Below, piece by piece: positions 5,936 to 8,251 of a stretch of 8,251 nt of DNA. The notes beneath the pieces were generated by a model that did no database searches, was not told where the DNA came from, and saw nothing but the letters and a program-made list of their open reading frames with translations. The stretch lies in NCBI GenBank assembly GCA_022567815.1, contig JADFGI010000126.1, positions 1-8,251 on the forward strand, in the 5' to 3' direction. A program made the position numbers and the translations under genes. This DNA is from Nitrospinota bacterium (GTDB lineage: Bacteria > Nitrospinota > Nitrospinia > Nitrospinales > VA-1). How positions within the stretch are numbered: position 1 is the first letter of the stretch; each line of letters opens with the position of its first letter.

Positions 5936-6017
5936 CACATTCGTTTGATGACATACATCAAGTGTATTCTGAGCTACATACATTCCTATTTTTTACGATA
6001 AGGTTGGTTTATGCACA

Positions 6018-6047
6018 AAGAGCAAGATCAATTACCACCTTGCTCTT
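6018..6047 (-). terminator. Hairpin terminator of the glycosyltransferase-GH130 operon
   Basis: A perfect 9-bp stem, AAGAGCAAG (6018-6026) with CTTGCTCTT (6039-6047), encloses a 12-base loop about 25 bases after the GH130 stop codon. The T-tract on the minus strand is poor (CTCTTTGTGC), so termination may be inefficient. A slightly better T-rich tail on the plus strand would let it act from either side. Confidence 0.5.
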
Positions 6048-6071
6048 ATTCTTCGGCGGAGATTTAGATAA

Positions 6072-7031
6072 TCATCCAAGCGGAGGGCGTGGTTTTTCAA
6101 GACAAAGGCCGATCAATTCGTCCACATCCGCAGTTCCTGTGCACATAACGCTGTCCGCACCGCCCCAGTAGATTCTGAGAGTTTTTTTATTTTCTAGAAC
6201 CGCGCCGCAGGTGAAGACGACATTGTGAACGTAGCCGGTAAGCTCCCAAGGGTCTTCAGGTTGCAATATCCAGTCGTCGGACACTCCTAGTATTATTGAC
6301 GGATCGTTAAGATCGTGAAGCGCGGCGCCGAGACGATAAACCGCGCCGTCCATTGTCTCGAACACGCCGTGATAAATGTGAAGCCATCCTTTTTCGGTTT
6401 TAACAGGAGTTGCGCCGGGGCCGATTTTCATTTCGTCCCAGTGGTAAGCGGCGGATTTAATGAGCAGTTTTGAATTTCCCCAGTGAACGAGGTCGGGCGA
6501 CCATGAAATCCAGATGGACCACGGCGCTATTTCGGAGTGCGGTCTGTCGAGCCGCGCATAAAGACCGCCGAATTTTTCAGGGAATATGACGACGTTGCGG
6601 TGATCCGCCTGCGTTATCAAGGCCACGCGTTCCAGTGATTTGAAGTCCCTTGTTTTGGCAAGCGCAACCCTAACCCCGTGCCGGGAATAGGCGCTGTAAG
6701 TAATCAAATATTCTCCATCGATTAAACTAATGCGCGCATCTTCCACTCCGAACTCCTCGTACTCGGCGAAGGTTCCCTCTTTTGCCGGAACAAGAAAAGG
6801 CTCGGGGTGTACTTTGAAACCAAGCCCGTCTTCACTTTCGGCAATTCCTATAATCGAACGACCGTTGCGAAGGTGCGAGCGAAAGATCATTATGTACCTG
6901 TTCTGATACCTCGTAACCCCAGCGTTATGGACGGTCTCAACCGGATACGGCACGTCTTTCTTCGTAAGGATGGGATTATTTTCATACCGCTTTACCAAGC
7001 CTTTCCCATTAAATTTATTGTGCTCTGTCAT
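6072..7031 (-). CDS. GH130-family mannoside phosphorylase or beta-mannosidase
   Basis: The 319-residue product has the five-bladed-propeller hallmarks of glycoside hydrolase family 130. These are YENNPIL near residue 16, RYQNRYIMIFR (41-51), FGVEDARI (94-101, whose Asp98 lies in the conserved 'ED-x-R' segment), IGPGATPVKTEKGWLHIYHG (203-222), AALHDLNDP (236-244) and YVHNVVFTCG (267-276). Family members phosphorolyse or hydrolyse beta-mannosides, such as mannosyl-glucose, beta-1,4-mannooligosaccharides or beta-1,2-mannosides. I cannot separate phosphorylase from hydrolase by eye. There is no signal peptide, so the protein is probably cytoplasmic. The start is the ATG at 7031, preceded by a perfect GGAGG at seven bases. 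A longer frame from 7067 has no such site and would overlap the upstream gene further. The 17-base overlap with the glycosyltransferase stop points to translational coupling and a shared pathway. Confidence 0.92.
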   Translation of the reverse strand: MTEHNKFNGKGLVKRYENNPILTKKDVPYPVETVHNAGVTRYQNRYIMIFRSHLRNGRSIIGIAESEDGLGFKVHPEPFLVPAKEGTFAEYEEFGVEDARISLIDGEYLITYSAYSRHGVRVALAKTRDFKSLERVALITQADHRNVVIFPEKFGGLYARLDRPHSEIAPWSIWISWSPDLVHWGNSKLLIKSAAYHWDEMKIGPGATPVKTEKGWLHIYHGVFETMDGAVYRLGAALHDLNDPSIILGVSDDWILQPEDPWELTGYVHNVVFTCGAVLENKKTLRIYWGGADSVMCTGTADVDELIGLCLEKPRPPLG

Positions 7032-8251
7032 AATCGTCCTCCAGACGTTCAATGTCGTCCTCGCCAAAGTAATCGCCGGTCTGGATCTCCACGAAAACCA
7101 TGTTTTCTCTCCCCGGATTCTTTATACGATGCACGGCGCCCTTTGGTATGTCCACGGACTCGCATTCTTCAAGGCTTATTTCCCTATCATCCAGTGTAAC
7201 GACAGCCTTTCCCTGAACAATATACCAGTGTTCCGAACGGCGGCGGTGTCTTTGGAGGCTCAGGCGCTGACCAGGATACACGGTTATCCTTTTTAGCTTA
7301 TGATCCGGCTCATCTGAAAGCACATCGTAAAATCCCCACGGGCGGTAGTGTTCTCTTTGGTCGAGTATTTTCCGGTAGACTTCCATGTAATCATTCACCA
7401 TGCGGTCTGCAGTGAAACGGTCTTCAACGTGCGAGCGGCATTCTTTCCTGCTTATGGACTTTATACGGGAAACAGCGTCAACAGCCTCACTAACGGTAGA
7501 GACAAGGAAACCGGTCTTGCCGTCAATAATGAGTTCCGGCATGCTTCCTTTATTGAAGGCTATCACCGGCGTACCGCACGCCATCGACTCAACCACCGAA
7601 AGCCCAAATGGTTCTTCAAAGTTTATCGGATGCAAAAGCGCAAAAGCTTTCCCGAGGAGTTCGTCACGCTCTTTTGGGTCGGCCATACCTGCGAAAATGA
7701 TCTGCCTGTCGTCTATATGTGGTTTCACTTCCCGTTCAAAGTAGGCCTCGTCCTGAATGATGCCCGCCATGATCAGCTTCTTTCCCGTCTTTTTGGCTAT
7801 TTCTACGGCCTCTTTCGCTCCCTTGTCCCTGTGGAAACGGCCGAAGAACAGAAGATATTCGCCCGGTTCGGAATTGAATGTGAAATTTTCTATATCTATT
7901 CCGTGATGGATGGTAGCGACGTAACTTAGCTCGGGCGATCGGTCCGCATCACTTATGGCCACGTAGTAAGTCTGGCCGTTGTATTTCTTATAAACAGGAA
8001 GGATTTTAGGTGAAGAGAACCCATGGATAGTAGTAACCAGAGGCGTTTTGCTCATTGCAGTGTACGTTAAAGGAAGAAAATCGAACTGGTTGTGAATGAT
8101 ATCGAATTCGTCTGCCCGTTCAAAGAGATCAGAAATGTGCAGACACTCCCACACCTTTGGGGACAACTCCCTGTCCTCCTCGTATCCTTTAGCGACAACA
8201 GAAACAAGATTTACCTTGGTCTCAGACTCGCCGGTCGCAAACAAGGTTACG
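7015..8251 (-). CDS. GT4 glycosyltransferase fused to a mannose-6-phosphate-isomerase-like cupin (5' partial)
   Basis: The gene runs off the window. The visible frame begins with VTLFATGES, the usual strand of a GT4 N-terminal domain ('GHxVTLFATGxS'), so roughly 40-50 N-terminal residues are missing. Counting the Leu of LFATGES as residue 1, residues 1-295 are a GT-B glycosyltransferase. It has TTIHGF (71-76), the donor-domain start YLLFFGRFHRDKG (130-142), and EEPFGLSVVESMACGTPVIA with the E-x7-E pair at Glu211/Glu219. Residues 296-409 are a cupin like the C-terminus of type II phosphomannose isomerase/ManC: RPWGFYDVL, PGQRLSLQRHRRRSEHWYIV, and IPKGAVHRIKNPG with His372. Two of the usual HHH positions in the first cupin motif are Arg, so isomerase activity is uncertain. 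The cupin could bind or make the mannose donor precursor. It overlaps GH130 by 17 bases. The domain calls are secure; the sugar specificity is not. Confidence 0.9.
   Translation of the reverse strand, partial: VTLFATGESETKVNLVSVVAKGYEEDRELSPKVWECLHISDLFERADEFDIIHNQFDFLPLTYTAMSKTPLVTTIHGFSSPKILPVYKKYNGQTYYVAISDADRSPELSYVATIHHGIDIENFTFNSEPGEYLLFFGRFHRDKGAKEAVEIAKKTGKKLIMAGIIQDEAYFEREVKPHIDDRQIIFAGMADPKERDELLGKAFALLHPINFEEPFGLSVVESMACGTPVIAFNKGSMPELIIDGKTGFLVSTVSEAVDAVSRIKSISRKECRSHVEDRFTADRMVNDYMEVYRKILDQREHYRPWGFYDVLSDEPDHKLKRITVYPGQRLSLQRHRRRSEHWYIVQGKAVVTLDDREISLEECESVDIPKGAVHRIKNPGRENMVFVEIQTGDYFGEDDIERLEDDYDRAQ

Noticed and set aside
4391..5945. Target-site duplication around the 70-bp repeats
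   Set aside because: The flanking bases CTATA and CACAT do not match, so no duplication can be claimed.
5962..6171. Small plus-strand open frame after the IS mosaic
   Set aside because: It crosses the terminator hairpin and runs antisense into the GH130 gene; no ribosome-binding site or domain.
7032..7067. Upstream start for the GH130 gene at 7067
   Set aside because: The added residues are not family-like and there is no ribosome-binding site, whereas the ATG at 7031 has a perfect GGAGG.
7348..7929. 193-codon plus-strand open frame
   Set aside because: It lies entirely antisense to the clearly recognised glycosyltransferase-cupin gene and has no family features.
1..8251. CRISPR arrays, tRNA or rRNA genes
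   Set aside because: No regularly spaced short repeats and no tRNA or rRNA signature sequence were seen on either strand.

Overview
This 8.25 kb window looks like a stretch of a free-living Gram-negative chromosome of moderate GC content. The mix suggests a deltaproteobacterial or Nitrospinota-like genome: a MoxR-type ATPase, several solenoid repeat proteins, an IS30-type insertion sequence, and a mannose-related glycosyltransferase/GH130 pair. This taxonomic guess is weak, because no marker gene is present.

Layout. (1) Positions 25-876, minus strand: a compact protein made almost entirely of seven W/YDG repeats, probably a seven-bladed beta-propeller. (2) 877-1237: an intergenic stretch holding a degenerate palindromic (MITE-like) repeat and the intrinsic terminator of the next minus-strand gene. 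(3) 1238-2146, minus: a leucine-rich-repeat protein with 27-residue units. (4) 2147-2463: a divergent promoter region. (5) 2464-3456, plus: a complete MoxR-family AAA+ ATPase without its usual DUF58/VWA partner directly downstream. (6) 3457-5960: an insertion-sequence graveyard. It contains a pentapeptide-repeat gene (3678-4322), an apparently intact IS30-family element (4472-5741), a broken IS3-family orfA start (5742-5861), and 70-bp inverted repeats (4401-4470 and 5866-5935) that bracket the IS30. A decayed third copy of these motifs (3526-3650) sits between the MoxR gene and the pentapeptide gene. (7) 6018-8251, minus: a translationally coupled pair, a GT4 glycosyltransferase fused to a mannose-6-phosphate-isomerase-like cupin (cut off by the window edge) followed by a GH130 enzyme, ending at a hairpin terminator.

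How the genes work together. The glycosyltransferase-cupin and GH130 genes overlap by 17 bases and probably act in one pathway that builds or recycles a mannose-containing glycan or mannoside. The propeller, LRR and pentapeptide proteins are repeat scaffolds of unknown role. They are not obviously in operons, since the terminator, the divergent promoters and the mobile DNA separate them. The most unusual structure is the nested IS mosaic at 3526-5957. The most unusual gene is the GT4-cupin fusion. I see no convincing new defence or other dedicated system.
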